DNA of 64,000 nucleotides from a bacterium (GTDB lineage: Bacteria > Sysuimicrobiota > Sysuimicrobiia > Sysuimicrobiales > Segetimicrobiaceae). Where the stretch lies: contig DATGHU010000015.1 of assembly GCA_035307765.1 (NCBI GenBank), forward strand, positions 1-64,000. Reading direction: 5' to 3'. Positions 35,625 to 43,317 of the stretch are shown one piece after another. A program made the position numbers and the translations under genes. Below the pieces are notes generated by a model. The model did not search any database. It saw only the letters and a list, made by a program, of their open reading frames with translations, and was not told where the DNA came from. How positions within the stretch are numbered: position 1 is the first letter of the stretch; each line of letters begins with the position of its first letter.

Positions 35625-36914
35625 TTGGAGTCCTCCAACCTTAGCCTCCGGATCTGGCTGCTCTTGGCCCTGATCGTGTGTTCGGCATTTTTCAGCATAT
35701 CGGAGACCGCGCTCTTCGCCGCGAACCGGGTGCTGCTGCGCCAGCGGCGGGCGCAGGGGGATCGGCGGGCCTTCGCCGCGTATGCCCTCCTCAACCAGGG
35801 CGGGGAACTCCTGACGACGCTGCTCGCCGGCAACACGATGGCCAACGTGGGCGCGTCCGTCTTGGCGACCTCGATCACCCTCTCGCTGTTGGGGCGGCGC
35901 ACCGCCGAGTGGATCGCCTTCCTCGGGACCACGCTCCTGCTGCTGATCCTGGCGGAGATCGCCCCGAAGACCCTCGCCGTCCGCAACCCCGATCGGCTGG
36001 CGCTGCTGGTCGCCGCCCCGATCGGGACGCTGATGCGGATCTTTATCCCCCTGATCCGGGCGCTGTCCATCGTCGCGACCACGCTGGTGCGCCCCTTCGG
36101 CGGGCACATCACGCCCCGGGCGCCGCTCGTGACCGAGGAACAACTCCGGTTTCTCGTTCAGGTCGGGGAGGAGGAGGGGGTGATCGAGGAAGGGGAGCGC
36201 GAGATGATTCACTCTATTTTCAAGTTCGGCGACACGGTGGTGCGCGAAGTGATGCGCCCCCGCGTGGACATCGCCGCGGTCCCCGCCGATGCCACGATCA
36301 ATCGGGCGCTCGCCCTGATGAATGAGCAGGGGCACTCGCGCCTGCCGGTGTACGAGGGCACAATCGACCACATCGTGGGCGTGGTGTATATCCGGGACCT
36401 GGTCCCCGCGCTCCGCCACGGACGGCTGGAGCAACCGGTCGGGGAGCTCCGGCGCCCGGCCTTCATCGTCCCGGAGACGAAGAAGGTCGACGACCTGTTC
36501 AAGGAGATGCAGCAGAAGAAGGTCTCGATGGCGATCGTGATCGACGAGTACGGGGGGACCGCCGGTCTCGTGACCGTGGAAGACCTCCTCGAGGAGATCG
36601 TGGGCGAGATCCAAGACGAGTACGATCTCGAGGAGAAGCCGATCCAACTCTTGGACGACCGCACGGCGGTGGTGAACGGCCGCATCCACCTCGACGACGT
36701 CAACGAGCTGTTGGGCATCCAGCTGCCGATGGACGAGGTGGATACGGTCGCCGGCCTGGTCTACTCGCTGTTCGGGCGCGTGCCGGTCCAGGGGGAGGTG
36801 ATCACGCTGCCGGGTGCGGAACTGCGGGTCGAGAAAACCCTCGGTCAGCGGATCACCCGGGTTCGGATCACGCGCGCCACTTCCGCTCCCCCGCAGGCAG
36901 CGGCTCCGCTGTGA
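35625..36914 (+). CDS. CNNM/CorC-type membrane transporter (DUF21, CBS pair, CorC_HlyC)
   Basis: This 429-residue protein has a DUF21 membrane domain of three to four helices (about 1-190), a CBS pair (about 205-330, with MRPRVDIAAVP and IVIDEYGGTAGLVTVEDLLEEIVG) and a C-terminal CorC_HlyC domain. The family acts in Mg2+/Co2+ efflux despite the old hemolysin label. TTG 35625 is the best in-frame start; the ribosome site GAGGAAGGA is about 14 nt upstream, so the start is less certain. Its stop overlaps the next start (GTGA). Confidence 0.9.
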   Translation: MESSNLSLRIWLLLALIVCSAFFSISETALFAANRVLLRQRRAQGDRRAFAAYALLNQGGELLTTLLAGNTMANVGASVLATSITLSLLGRRTAEWIAFLGTTLLLLILAEIAPKTLAVRNPDRLALLVAAPIGTLMRIFIPLIRALSIVATTLVRPFGGHITPRAPLVTEEQLRFLVQVGEEEGVIEEGEREMIHSIFKFGDTVVREVMRPRVDIAAVPADATINRALALMNEQGHSRLPVYEGTIDHIVGVVYIRDLVPALRHGRLEQPVGELRRPAFIVPETKKVDDLFKEMQQKKVSMAIVIDEYGGTAGLVTVEDLLEEIVGEIQDEYDLEEKPIQLLDDRTAVVNGRIHLDDVNELLGIQLPMDEVDTVAGLVYSLFGRVPVQGEVITLPGAELRVEKTLGQRITRVRITRATSAPPQAAAPL

Positions 36915-37543
36915 CCCACCGGCTGCGCACCTACTTCTTTGCCGGGCTCCTGGTCCTGATCCCGCTGGTGGTGACGATCGGCATCCTTTCTTGGATGTTC
37001 AACTTCCTCGACGGCTTCCTCGGACCGGTCATCTACGAGAAACTCGGCCACCCCCTGCCGGGGCTGGGGCTGATCGCGACGGTCCTCCTGATCTTCCTGA
37101 TCGGGCTCGTCACCACCAACATCGTGGGCCGCCGGGTGATGGGCGGGCTGGACAAGGCCCTGCAGCGGATCCCCATCGTCCGGAGCATCTACTCCACGAC
37201 GAAGCAGATGAGCGACGCCCTCCTTCAGGCCAGACCGGTGAACCTGCAGCAGGTGGTGTTGGTGGAGTACCCGCGCCGCGGGCTGTATCAGATCGGGTTC
37301 CTCACCGGCGTGATCGAGGGCGCGCTGCAGGACGAATTGGCGGCGAAGGCCGGCGAGCGGTTGTTCAACGTGTTCGTCCCGGCGACCCCCAACCCGATGT
37401 CGGGGTATCTGGTGCTGCTGCCGGAGGGCGACATCCAGCCCCTGCGGATCAGCGTGCAGGATGGACTGCGGCTCGTGATCTCCGGCGGCATCGCGACCAA
37501 CGTGCTGCCGCAGGGCCGGGCGCGGTCCGCGCCTCACCGGTAA
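36911..37543 (+). CDS. DUF502 family membrane protein
   Basis: This 210-residue protein has two N-terminal helices (about 8-28 and 53-73) followed by a conserved cytoplasmic or extracytoplasmic beta-rich part with PIVRSIYSTTKQMSDAL and VFVPATPNPMSGYLVLLP, which identify DUF502. The family is widespread but functionally uncharacterised. GTG 36911 overlaps the upstream stop by 4 nt, so the two proteins are probably made together. Confidence 0.9.
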   Translation: MTHRLRTYFFAGLLVLIPLVVTIGILSWMFNFLDGFLGPVIYEKLGHPLPGLGLIATVLLIFLIGLVTTNIVGRRVMGGLDKALQRIPIVRSIYSTTKQMSDALLQARPVNLQQVVLVEYPRRGLYQIGFLTGVIEGALQDELAAKAGERLFNVFVPATPNPMSGYLVLLPEGDIQPLRISVQDGLRLVISGGIATNVLPQGRARSAPHR

Positions 37544-37548
37544 CGCTG

Positions 37549-37557
37549 TGTTAGAAT
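37549..37557 (+). promoter_or_regulatory. Extended -10 promoter of the dienelactone hydrolase gene
   Basis: TGTTAGAAT (hexamer 37552-37557) lies just after the DUF502 stop, with the next start codon at 37609. No -35 is recognisable. Confidence 0.45.
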
Positions 37558-37608
37558 TCAGGGGATGCATCGCACCGCGGGGCGGGGTGATGCGGGAGGG
37601 GCCGAGCG

Positions 37609-38538
37609 ATGACCGATTTTGAGCGGTACATCCTCGACGAGTGGGGCGAGGATTACCGCGGCGGGCGTCTCAGCCGTCGGGAGCTGCTGCGGCGCACGGT
37701 AGTGCTCTCGGGTGGGGTCGCGGGCGGGATCGCCGCGCTGGCCCGCTTGGGCGTCGACGCCTCGACGGAGGAGGTCGCGGCGGCCGCCTCCTCGCCCGCT
37801 CCACTGCGGGCGCAGGCCGCCGCCGTCACCGTCCCGGCCGACGACCCGGCGATCGAGGCGAAGCCGGTGTCCATCCCCATGGGCGGGACCACCCTGCTGG
37901 CCTACCTCGCGCTTCCGCGGACCGCGCCCAAGGCACCCGGTGTGAGCGTCGTGCACGAGAACCGCGGATTGCTGGAGCATCACAAAGACGTCGCCCGCCG
38001 TCTGGCCAGGGCCGGCTACGGCGCCCTGGCCGTCGATCTCGCCTCCGCCCAGGGGGGGACGGACAAGTTTGCCGACTCCGCCGAGGTGTCGGCGCTGCTG
38101 GCGAAGACGCCGCCGGATCAACTGGTCGCCATGCTCAACACGGGCGTACGGTACCTGCAGGGCCTGCCGCGCGTGCGGGGGGACCGTCAGGGGATCGTGG
38201 GGTTTTGCTTCGGTGGGGGCCTGGTGTGGCGCACGGCCACCCAGAACTCCGATCTGCGGGCCGCGGTGCCCTTCTACGGCCCCAATCCCCCGCTCGCGGA
38301 TGTGACGAGGATCCGGGCCGCGGTCCTGGCGTTCTACGGCGCCCTGGACACCTTCGTCAATCCCGGCATCGCCGCGATGCGGGAGGCGCTCGACAAAGCG
38401 GGGGTGACCTACGAGATGCGTATCTACCCAGGCGCCGGGCATGCCTTCTTTCACGACGGACAGTCGAGCTACAATGCGGAGGCGGCCAAGGACGCCTGGG
38501 GTCGCACTCTCGCCTGGTTTGGGCGGTGGCTCTCATGA
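37609..38538 (+). CDS. Dienelactone hydrolase family protein, probably exported
   Basis: This 309-residue alpha/beta-hydrolase has the DLH triad: Cys200 in GFCFGGG, Asp247 in GALDTFV and His278 in GAGHAFF; VVHENRG (about 115-121) is the oxyanion-side motif. The N-terminus carries SRRELLRR followed by a hydrophobic stretch (about 31-47), a Tat-like export signal. DLH enzymes hydrolyse lactones in chloroaromatic degradation, but exported members often have unknown substrates. Its stop overlaps the cdd ATG (ATGA). Confidence 0.9.
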   Translation: MTDFERYILDEWGEDYRGGRLSRRELLRRTVVLSGGVAGGIAALARLGVDASTEEVAAAASSPAPLRAQAAAVTVPADDPAIEAKPVSIPMGGTTLLAYLALPRTAPKAPGVSVVHENRGLLEHHKDVARRLARAGYGALAVDLASAQGGTDKFADSAEVSALLAKTPPDQLVAMLNTGVRYLQGLPRVRGDRQGIVGFCFGGGLVWRTATQNSDLRAAVPFYGPNPPLADVTRIRAAVLAFYGALDTFVNPGIAAMREALDKAGVTYEMRIYPGAGHAFFHDGQSSYNAEAAKDAWGRTLAWFGRWLS

Positions 38539-39029
38539 CCGCGGCGAAGCGCGCCACACGGTCCACCCCGGCGACCCGCCCTCGGAAGCGGCCTCCCGCG
38601 GAGCGACCCGTTCGGCTGCCGAAGGCGCAGATGCGCTTGGTGCGCGCGGCGGCCCGGGCACGGCGTCGCGCCTACGCGCCCTATTCGCAGTTTCCGGTGG
38701 GGGCGGCGGTGCTGTCCGCCGACGGGTCGGTCTACGTGGGCTGCAACGTCGAAAATTCTTCGTACGGGTTGGCCCTCTGCGCGGAGCGGGTCGCGATCCA
38801 CACCGCGGTCGCGAACGGCCGCCGGCGGCTGATCGCGGTGGCGGTGGTCGGACCGACCGGCATCACCCTAACGCCGTGCGGGGCCTGTCGGCAGGTGATG
38901 GAGGAGTTCGGCGTGCAGAGCATCATCCTCGCCTCTCCGCGGGGCGCCCCGACCGTGGTCACGCTCCAGTCGCTGCTCCCCAGTCCATTCACCCGGGCGT
39001 CGTCCCGGGGCCGGCATGCCGGTCTATAA
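38535..39029 (+). CDS. cdd: Cytidine deaminase
   Basis: Cdd deaminates cytidine and deoxycytidine for pyrimidine salvage. The 164-residue protein has an Arg/Pro-rich N-terminal extension of about 30 residues, then YSQFPVGAAV, NVENSSYGLALCAERVA (Cys and catalytic Glu) and TPCGACRQ (two zinc Cys). ATG 38535 overlaps the hydrolase stop, and recO begins 14 nt before its end. The era GTPase gene, often found between cdd and recO, is missing. Confidence 0.94.
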   Translation: MTAAKRATRSTPATRPRKRPPAERPVRLPKAQMRLVRAAARARRRAYAPYSQFPVGAAVLSADGSVYVGCNVENSSYGLALCAERVAIHTAVANGRRRLIAVAVVGPTGITLTPCGACRQVMEEFGVQSIILASPRGAPTVVTLQSLLPSPFTRASSRGRHAGL

Positions 39030-39813
39030 GGCGGAAGCGATCGTCCTCCGGCAGCAGATGCTCGGCGAGGCGGATCGCATCGTCACGCTCTTCACCCGAG
39101 AGTACGGGAAGGTGCGGGCGTCGGCCAAGGGCATTCGTCGGCCGACCAGCCGCCTGGGCGGCCGGATCGAGCCGTACACGCATGTGCGCCTCCTGCTCGC
39201 CCGCGGGCGGGCGCTGGACGTGATCGCGCAGGCGGAGGTCGTGGAGGCGTTCGCCGGGGTGCGCGCGGATCTGATTCGATCCGCGTACGCAGCGTACATG
39301 GTTGAGCTGATCGACCGTGGCCTTGCCGACCGCGATCAGCACGAGGAGGTCTTCACGCTGTTCCGAGAGACGCTGGATGCGCTCGACCAGGCGCGCGAGG
39401 ATGATGTGGAGATCCTGGCGCTGCGGTTCGCGCTCCGCCTGGCGGGACTCCTCGGGTACCAGCCCGAGGCGGCCGCCTGCGTGGAGTGCGGCCGGCCGCT
39501 CCCCCGCACCCAGGGCACGGTGGAGGGGTGGGCGTTTAGTTCGCCGCGGGGCGGCGCCCTCTGCCCGACCTGCCGGGTGGGGGAACCGGAGGCGATCGTC
39601 ACGCCGCCCGGGATGCTGGCGATGTTCGACTACCTGGGGCGGGCGGACGATGCGCAGGCGCAGCGGCTGCGCATGACGGTGGGACAGCTCGGCGAGCTGA
39701 GCCGGTTGGTCCAGAGCCACCTGGAGTACCGGCTGGAGGTCAAACTGCGCGCGCCGCTGGTGATCCGGCGTCTCCGGGAGACGCTCGACCCGGTCCCCAC
39801 CCCCTCGCTTTGA
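39016..39813 (+). CDS. recO: DNA repair protein RecO
   Basis: RecO loads RecA on single-stranded DNA with RecR. The 265-residue protein has the N-terminal OB domain (YKAEAIVLRQQMLGEADRIVTLFT), a helical domain and a zinc-finger segment CVECGR...CPTCR (about 156-182). It starts within cdd (14-nt overlap). The stop overlaps the promoter of the following small gene. Confidence 0.94.
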   Translation: MPVYKAEAIVLRQQMLGEADRIVTLFTREYGKVRASAKGIRRPTSRLGGRIEPYTHVRLLLARGRALDVIAQAEVVEAFAGVRADLIRSAYAAYMVELIDRGLADRDQHEEVFTLFRETLDALDQAREDDVEILALRFALRLAGLLGYQPEAAACVECGRPLPRTQGTVEGWAFSSPRGGALCPTCRVGEPEAIVTPPGMLAMFDYLGRADDAQAQRLRMTVGQLGELSRLVQSHLEYRLEVKLRAPLVIRRLRETLDPVPTPSL

Positions 39814-39837
39814 CCCATCTGCCCCGCGTGATAAGAT
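39810..39837 (+). promoter_or_regulatory. Promoter of the 80-residue small-protein gene
   Basis: TTGACC (39810-39815) overlaps the recO stop, followed by a 16-bp spacer and TGATAAGAT (extended -10, hexamer 39832-39837). Confidence 0.7.
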
Positions 39838-39857
39838 AGGCCTGCGGAGGTGGTCGC

Positions 39858-40100
39858 ATGGAGATCGACCTGGAACGAACGAAGCGTGCGATTGCCCAGT
39901 TCGGGGCGGCGGTCGATGAGATCCGGCGTGCGGTGCGTCCCGGGCGGGCGGGGGTCGTGCGTGTCAATACCGACGACCGGGTGATCGAGCTGCCCCTGAC
40001 GTGGGCCGCGGCCGCGTTCGCCGCGCTGGCCGTCGCCACCATTCTGAGTTCGGTGCCGCTCCGACGAGAGCGCGAGGAAGAGCCGCTCGGCATCGGCTGA
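39858..40100 (+). CDS. Small protein, DUF4342-like
   Basis: This 80-residue protein has an amphipathic helix (1-27), then a short strand region RAGVVRVNTDDRVIELPLTW and one hydrophobic helix (about 49-66). The order of helix, IIV-x-LPLT-like strand and membrane helix recalls DUF4342 proteins, whose function is unknown. The ATG follows GGAGGTG and the gene has its own promoter, so it is likely real. A 128-nt gap before glyQ holds nothing recognised. Confidence 0.65.
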   Translation: MEIDLERTKRAIAQFGAAVDEIRRAVRPGRAGVVRVNTDDRVIELPLTWAAAAFAALAVATILSSVPLRREREEEPLGIG

Positions 40101-40228
40101 CCCACCAGCGCTCGCGCCTTGGTTTCGGTCGCCTCGAGCGTTCCGAACGGTCCCATTGCGGACGTGCGTCCGGCACGGGGTGATGGCTCGATTTCCCGAT
40201 CCCGCCGCGGCCCTAGAGGGAGGGGTGG

Positions 40229-41113
40229 ATGGATTTCCAAGACGTGATCATTGCCCTGGAGCGTTTTTGGGCGGGATACGGCTGCGTCATCGCGCAGCCG
40301 TACGACGTGGAGATGGGGGCCGGGACGATGCACCCGGCGACGTTCCTGCGGACGCTGGGCCCGGAGCCGTGGAAGGTCGCGTACGTGCAGCCGAGCCGGC
40401 GGCCGGCCGACGGCCGGTACGGGCAGAATCCGAATCGGCTCTACACGCACCTCCAGTACCAGGTGATCCTTAAGCCCACCCCGGCGGACGTGCAGGACCT
40501 CTACGTCCGCAGCGTCCGTGCGCTCGGCATCAACCCGCTCGACCACGACCTGCGCTTTTTGGAGGACAACTGGGAGGCGCCGACCCTCGGCGCGTGGGGG
40601 TTGGGGTGGCAGGTATTCCTCGACGGCCAAGAGATCAGCCAGTTCACCTACTTCCAGCAGGTCGGCGGGTTGGAGGTTCCGGCGATCTCCGCGGAGTTGA
40701 CGTACGGCCTGGAGCGAATCGCGCAGTTCATCCAGCGCAAGGACAACGTGTTCGACCTGACCTGGGCCCCCGGGATCACCTACGGGGAGATCCGCCAGCA
40801 GGAGGAGTTCGAGCACTCCACCTACGCGTTCGAGACCGCGGACGTCGCGATGCTGGGGCAGCTGTTCGAGGCCTACGAGCGCGAGGCGCAGCGGTTGCTC
40901 GACGCCCGCCTCACCTCCCCGGCCTACGAATATGTCCTCAAGTGCTCGCACGTGTTCAACCTGCTCGACGCGCGCGGTGCGGTCGGGGTGGCGGAACGGG
41001 CGGTGCTGATGGGTCGGTGTCGCGCCCTCGCCCGCCGGTGCGCCGAACTGCACCTCGCCCGGCGCGAGGAGATGGGCTGGCCGCTGCTCAAGGGCCGCGT
41101 GCATGCCGCCTAA
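40229..41113 (+). CDS. glyQ: Glycyl-tRNA synthetase alpha subunit
   Basis: GlyQ carries the class II catalytic domain of the bacterial alpha2beta2 glycyl-tRNA synthetase. The 294-residue protein has [39 protein letters not shown] and the FTYFQQVGG segment. The ATG follows AGAGGGAGGGG. Unlike thrS there is no T-box upstream. It overlaps glyS by 11 nt. Confidence 0.97.
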   Translation: MDFQDVIIALERFWAGYGCVIAQPYDVEMGAGTMHPATFLRTLGPEPWKVAYVQPSRRPADGRYGQNPNRLYTHLQYQVILKPTPADVQDLYVRSVRALGINPLDHDLRFLEDNWEAPTLGAWGLGWQVFLDGQEISQFTYFQQVGGLEVPAISAELTYGLERIAQFIQRKDNVFDLTWAPGITYGEIRQQEEFEHSTYAFETADVAMLGQLFEAYEREAQRLLDARLTSPAYEYVLKCSHVFNLLDARGAVGVAERAVLMGRCRALARRCAELHLARREEMGWPLLKGRVHAA

Positions 41114-43280
41114 GCTCAGGCGTCCGCTCCGCCGCGCTCCCCGCGGCCGCTCGTCGACGCCGCGGCCGTCTCGCCTCGTGTTCGAGTTGGGCACCGAGGA
41201 ACTTCCCCCCACGGCGGCCTGGGACGGCGCGGCGCAGATTCGCGAAGCCGCCCCTCTCGCGCTTCGCGCCGCCCGGATTCCCTGCGGGGCGGTGGCGGCG
41301 TACTCCACACCCCGCCGGATCGTCCTGGTCGTGGAGGACGTTGCTCCGCGCCAAGAGGATCTCGTCCGGGAGGTGCGCGGTCCGGCGGCGCGCGTGGCCT
41401 ACGCGCCGGACGGGAACCCGACCAAGGCCGCGGAGGGGTTTGCCCGCGGCCAGGGGCTGCCCGTCGAGGCGCTGGAGCGGCGGACGACCCCCCAGGGCGA
41501 GTACGTGTACGCCGTCCTGCGGTCGCCGGGGGGTCCCACCGGCCAGGCGCTCCGCGAGGTGCTGCCGGCACTCGCGGCGGGGCTGACGTTCCCCCGGCCG
41601 ATGCGGTGGGGGCCGGAGGGGGTCCGCTTCGCGCGCCCGGTTCGGTGGGTGCTCGCGCTCCTGGGGCGCCAGGTCATCCCCTGCCGCTTTGCGGACGTCG
41701 AGGCGGGCCGCCGCACCTACGGCCACCGCGTGCTCAGCCCGCGAGCCTTCCCGGTCGCCGAGGCGTCCGGGTTCGAATCGACGCTGCGGAAGCACTTCGT
41801 GATGCTTGATCCGGCGGACCGCCGCGAGCGGATCGCCGAGGCGGCGGCGCGCGTTGCGACACAGGTCGGGGGCCGTCCGATCCTCGACTCCGAACTCCTG
41901 GAGGAGACCGTGCAGTTGGTGGAGTGGCCCGAAGCCCTGGTCGGCCGCTTCGCGCCGGAGTTCCTGGCCCTGCCGCGGGAAGTGCTGATCACCGTGATGC
42001 AGCATCATCAGAAATACTTCGCGGTCGAGGACGCCCGGGGCCAGCTGCTGCCGAACTTCGTGGCCCTCCGCAACGGGGGAACCCGGGGGTTGGAGACCGT
42101 CCGGCAGGGAAACGAGTGGGTGCTCCGCGCGCGGCTGGCGGACGCGCGGTTCTTCTTCGCCGAAGACCGCAAGCGCCCGCTGAGCGCTCGGGTGCCCGAA
42201 CTCACCGGCCTGGTCGTTCACGAACGGCTGGGCACGATGCGCGAGAAGACCGACCGCCTCGTGCGGCTTGCCGGCCGCTTGGCTGCGGCGCTGGCGATCC
42301 CGGGTGAGCGGGGCCTCGCGCTGGAGCGGGCCGCGCTGCTCAGCAAGGCCGACCTCGTCACGCAGGTGGTGAGGGAACTCCCCGAGCTTCAGGGGGTCAT
42401 CGGGAGCATCTACGCCCGGCTGGACGGGGAGCCCGCGGCGGTCGCGGAGGCCCTCCGCGAGCAGTACCTGCCCCGGGGAGCCCAACTGCCTCAGTCCGAA
42501 CTCGGCGCGGACCTCGCCCTGCTCGACAAACTCGACACCCTGCTCAGCGGGCTCGCCGCCGGATTGGCCGCCAGCGGCTCGCAGGATCCGTACGGCCTCC
42601 GCCGGGCCGCCGCCGGGATCGTCGCCATCGTCCTCGACCGCCATCTCCGGCTCGACCTGCGGGAATTCTCCCGCGCGGCGCTCGAGGACCTCACGCCCGC
42701 CCTCGACCCTGCGCGCCGGGCCGCCGCGCTGGACGGGGTGATGGATCTTCTCCGCCAGCGGCTGCGGACGGTTCTGATCGAAGGTGGGATCAGTTACGAC
42801 ACCGCGGACGCGGTCCTGGAGGCCGGCGCGGCCGACCCGGCGGACGCCGCGGCCCGGGCGCGCGCGCTGTGGGCGTTTCGGAAGCGGGCGGAGTTTGCGC
42901 GGCTCTACACCGCGTTCGATCGGGCGGCGCGCATCGTGCCGGGTGATTTTCAGGGCCGCGTGCACGCCGAGGCGCTCCAGGTGGACGCGGAGCGCAGTCT
43001 CCTGGCGGCGATCGAAGCGCTCGAGTCCCCCGGCGCCGCGGCGTCGGCCGACCTAGGACCGGCGGAGACGGTGCGCCACTACGAGCAGTCGTTTCGCCGA
43101 CTCGCCGCACTCGGCGATCCCGTCGACCGGTTCTTTACCGATGTCCTGGTGATGGCCGAAGACGGAACGGCGCGGGCGAACCGACTCGCGCTGCTCGCCC
43201 GCGTCGTCGGGCTGGTGCGGCCGCTTGCCGATCTAACGCGCGTGGTCGTTGGAGAAGGAAAGGCTTCCCCGGATTCCTAA
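41103..43280 (+). CDS. glyS: Glycyl-tRNA synthetase beta subunit
   Basis: This 725-residue beta subunit binds tRNA-Gly. [10 protein letters not shown] at about residue 29, HHQKYFAV and [11 protein letters not shown] with an HD-like region, and a C-terminal anticodon-binding helical domain ([12 protein letters not shown]-type) are visible. ATG 41103 overlaps glyQ by 11 nt. An Arg/Pro-rich leader of about 25 residues precedes the conserved domain. Confidence 0.96.
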   Translation: MPPKLRRPLRRAPRGRSSTPRPSRLVFELGTEELPPTAAWDGAAQIREAAPLALRAARIPCGAVAAYSTPRRIVLVVEDVAPRQEDLVREVRGPAARVAYAPDGNPTKAAEGFARGQGLPVEALERRTTPQGEYVYAVLRSPGGPTGQALREVLPALAAGLTFPRPMRWGPEGVRFARPVRWVLALLGRQVIPCRFADVEAGRRTYGHRVLSPRAFPVAEASGFESTLRKHFVMLDPADRRERIAEAAARVATQVGGRPILDSELLEETVQLVEWPEALVGRFAPEFLALPREVLITVMQHHQKYFAVEDARGQLLPNFVALRNGGTRGLETVRQGNEWVLRARLADARFFFAEDRKRPLSARVPELTGLVVHERLGTMREKTDRLVRLAGRLAAALAIPGERGLALERAALLSKADLVTQVVRELPELQGVIGSIYARLDGEPAAVAEALREQYLPRGAQLPQSELGADLALLDKLDTLLSGLAAGLAASGSQDPYGLRRAAAGIVAIVLDRHLRLDLREFSRAALEDLTPALDPARRAAALDGVMDLLRQRLRTVLIEGGISYDTADAVLEAGAADPADAAARARALWAFRKRAEFARLYTAFDRAARIVPGDFQGRVHAEALQVDAERSLLAAIEALESPGAAASADLGPAETVRHYEQSFRRLAALGDPVDRFFTDVLVMAEDGTARANRLALLARVVGLVRPLADLTRVVVGEGKASPDS

Positions 43281-43317
43281 GTAGATACGGTTGGTCTATG
43301 AATGTGAGGTGACACCG

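Noticed and set aside
40101-40228. T-box before glyQ
   Set aside because: The gap is too short and lacks the TGGNACCGCG core.
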